This document shows positions 63,174 through 64,000 of a stretch of DNA of 64,000 nt, piece after piece. The stretch is from Roseomonas sp. (GTDB lineage: Bacteria > Pseudomonadota > Alphaproteobacteria > Acetobacterales > Acetobacteraceae). How positions within the stretch are numbered: the first letter of the stretch is position 1; every line of letters starts with the position of its first letter. The stretch is from the NCBI GenBank assembly GCA_020249775.1, contig JADCFA010000030.1, positions 1 to 64,000 of the forward strand, given 5' to 3'. Under the pieces are notes generated by a model. That model searched no databases, was not told the DNA's origin, and saw only the letters and a list, made by a program, of their open reading frames with translations. The position numbers and the translations under genes are program-made.

Positions 63174-64000
63174 ATGGAATTCCGTATCGCCGCCACCTTC
63201 ACCGAAAGCCTCGCGCGGCTTACCGCGCAGGAACAGAAGGCCGTGAAGACTACGGCCTTTGATCTGCAAATGGATGCCTCGGCACCAGGGCTTTCCTTCC
63301 ATAAGCTGGATCGCGCGGTGGACAAGAATTTCTGGTCGGTGCGGGTGAATGCGGATATCCGGCTGATTGTGCATCGCGGGGATGCCAGCCTTTTGCTGGC
63401 CTATGTGGATCATCACGATAAGGCCTATCGCTGGGCGGAACGGCGCAAGATTGAGCGCCACCCCACCACAGGTGCCATGCAATTGGTGGAAGTGCGCGAA
63501 AGGGTGGAAGATTTGGTGGTGCGGCCAAAACCGCCCTCGGCTGCGCCGGAACCAAAGCTTTTCGCCGGGTTGCGCAAACTGGAAATCATGTCCTTCGGGG
63601 TGCCCGAAGAATGGGTGAATGATGTGCGAGAGGCGACTGAGTCCTCGCTCTTTGATCTGCTGCCCCATTTGCCGCAGGAAGCTCAGGAAGCGTTGTTGCG
63701 GCTTGCGGTGGGCGAGAAGCCGGTTGTCGCCGAACCCGCGCCTGCCGAGGCCACGGCCGATCCCTTCGCGCATCCAGATGCTCAGCGGCGGTTTCGGGTG
63801 TTGCAGGATGGGGATGAACTTCGCCGCGCGCTGGATTTCCCCTGGGATCGCTGGGCTGTCTTTCTGCATCCCGCGCAGCGTGCCCTGGTAGAGCGGCGCT
63901 TCGCGGGGCCTGCGCGTGTTACTGGTTCCGCAGGGACGGGCAAAACGATCGTGGCGCTGCATCGCTCCGTGCATTTGGCGCGGCGCAATCCAAAGGCGCG
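63174..64000 (+). CDS. RelE-like/UvrD-like helicase fusion, partial
   Basis: The frame opens at the ATG at 63174 and runs off the window. Residues 1-90 look like a RelE-fold toxin domain (MEFRIAATFTESLARLTAQE, VDKNFWSVRVNADIRLIVHR). After a linker and a DUF-like segment comes a Walker A VTGSAGTGKTIVALHRSVHL typical of UvrD/REP-like superfamily 1 helicases. Such RelE-helicase fusions occur in defence islands. The catalytic core lies beyond the window. Confidence 0.8.
   Translation, partial: MEFRIAATFTESLARLTAQEQKAVKTTAFDLQMDASAPGLSFHKLDRAVDKNFWSVRVNADIRLIVHRGDASLLLAYVDHHDKAYRWAERRKIERHPTTGAMQLVEVRERVEDLVVRPKPPSAAPEPKLFAGLRKLEIMSFGVPEEWVNDVREATESSLFDLLPHLPQEAQEALLRLAVGEKPVVAEPAPAEATADPFAHPDAQRRFRVLQDGDELRRALDFPWDRWAVFLHPAQRALVERRFAGPARVTGSAGTGKTIVALHRSVHLARRNPKA

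Overview
The window reads as chromosome from a high-GC alphaproteobacterium. The best guess is Acetobacteraceae or another Rhodospirillales lineage, from codon use and from the phage and recombinase gene families. This placement is an inference, because no rRNA or other taxonomic marker is present.

Layout. (1) At 1-139 lies the end of an IS3-family insertion sequence, followed by a small membrane-anchored hypothetical gene (173-742) and about 0.7 kb with no convincing gene. (2) At 1437-11671 lies a complete molybdate/tungstate locus. A divergent HTH regulator with a ligand-binding domain faces an operon whose genes mostly overlap or abut: tungstate importer tupBCA, a ModA-type binding protein without its own permease or ATPase, a Mop molbindin, a second importer of the class III binding protein/FecCD/ATPase type (MolABC-like), and two MoeA-type genes, the second fused to a PBP-like domain. 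Together they would capture, buffer and insert Mo or W into molybdopterin.

(3) From about 11.7 to 53.1 kb lies a siphovirus-like prophage, almost all on the minus strand. Read in the direction of transcription it runs from 49.3 kb down to 11.7 kb. First come a sigma-like protein and a replication/recombination block (Sak4-like ATPase, Cas4-like nuclease, SF1 helicase, toprim primase/helicase, RuvC-like resolvase). Two ParB-methyltransferase fusions and small genes with duplicated leaders follow. Next are the terminases, a gpW-like protein, the portal, a protease-capsid fusion, a DUF2190-type protein, the lysis pair and head-tail joining proteins. The tail genes close the order: tail tube, two tail chaperones joined by an A-AAA-AAC slippery site, tape measure and collar/LamG fibre proteins. 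Two plus-strand insertions, a toxin-antitoxin pair and a glutathione S-transferase, look like morons. The early end carries a nine-copy GGGGTGCA array and a GAAC-N7-GAAC LexA box. The right end carries a DUF2924/large serine recombinase cassette.

(4) From 53.7 kb to the end lies a restriction/defence island. It holds a DEAH helicase-nuclease, a DUF262/HNH (GmrSD-like) protein and a beta-class DNA methyltransferase in one tight operon. An AT-rich unknown gene, an HNH endonuclease and the start of a RelE-like/UvrD-like helicase fusion cut by the window edge follow. The methyltransferase has an AT-rich patch exactly where its target-recognition domain should be.

The items most worth attention are the GGGGTGCA array with the LexA box, the giant G/C-tract hairpin in the 3' end of the primase gene, the frameshift-coupled tail chaperones, the repeated small-gene leaders, the mixed Mo/W importer operon, and the composite restriction operon.
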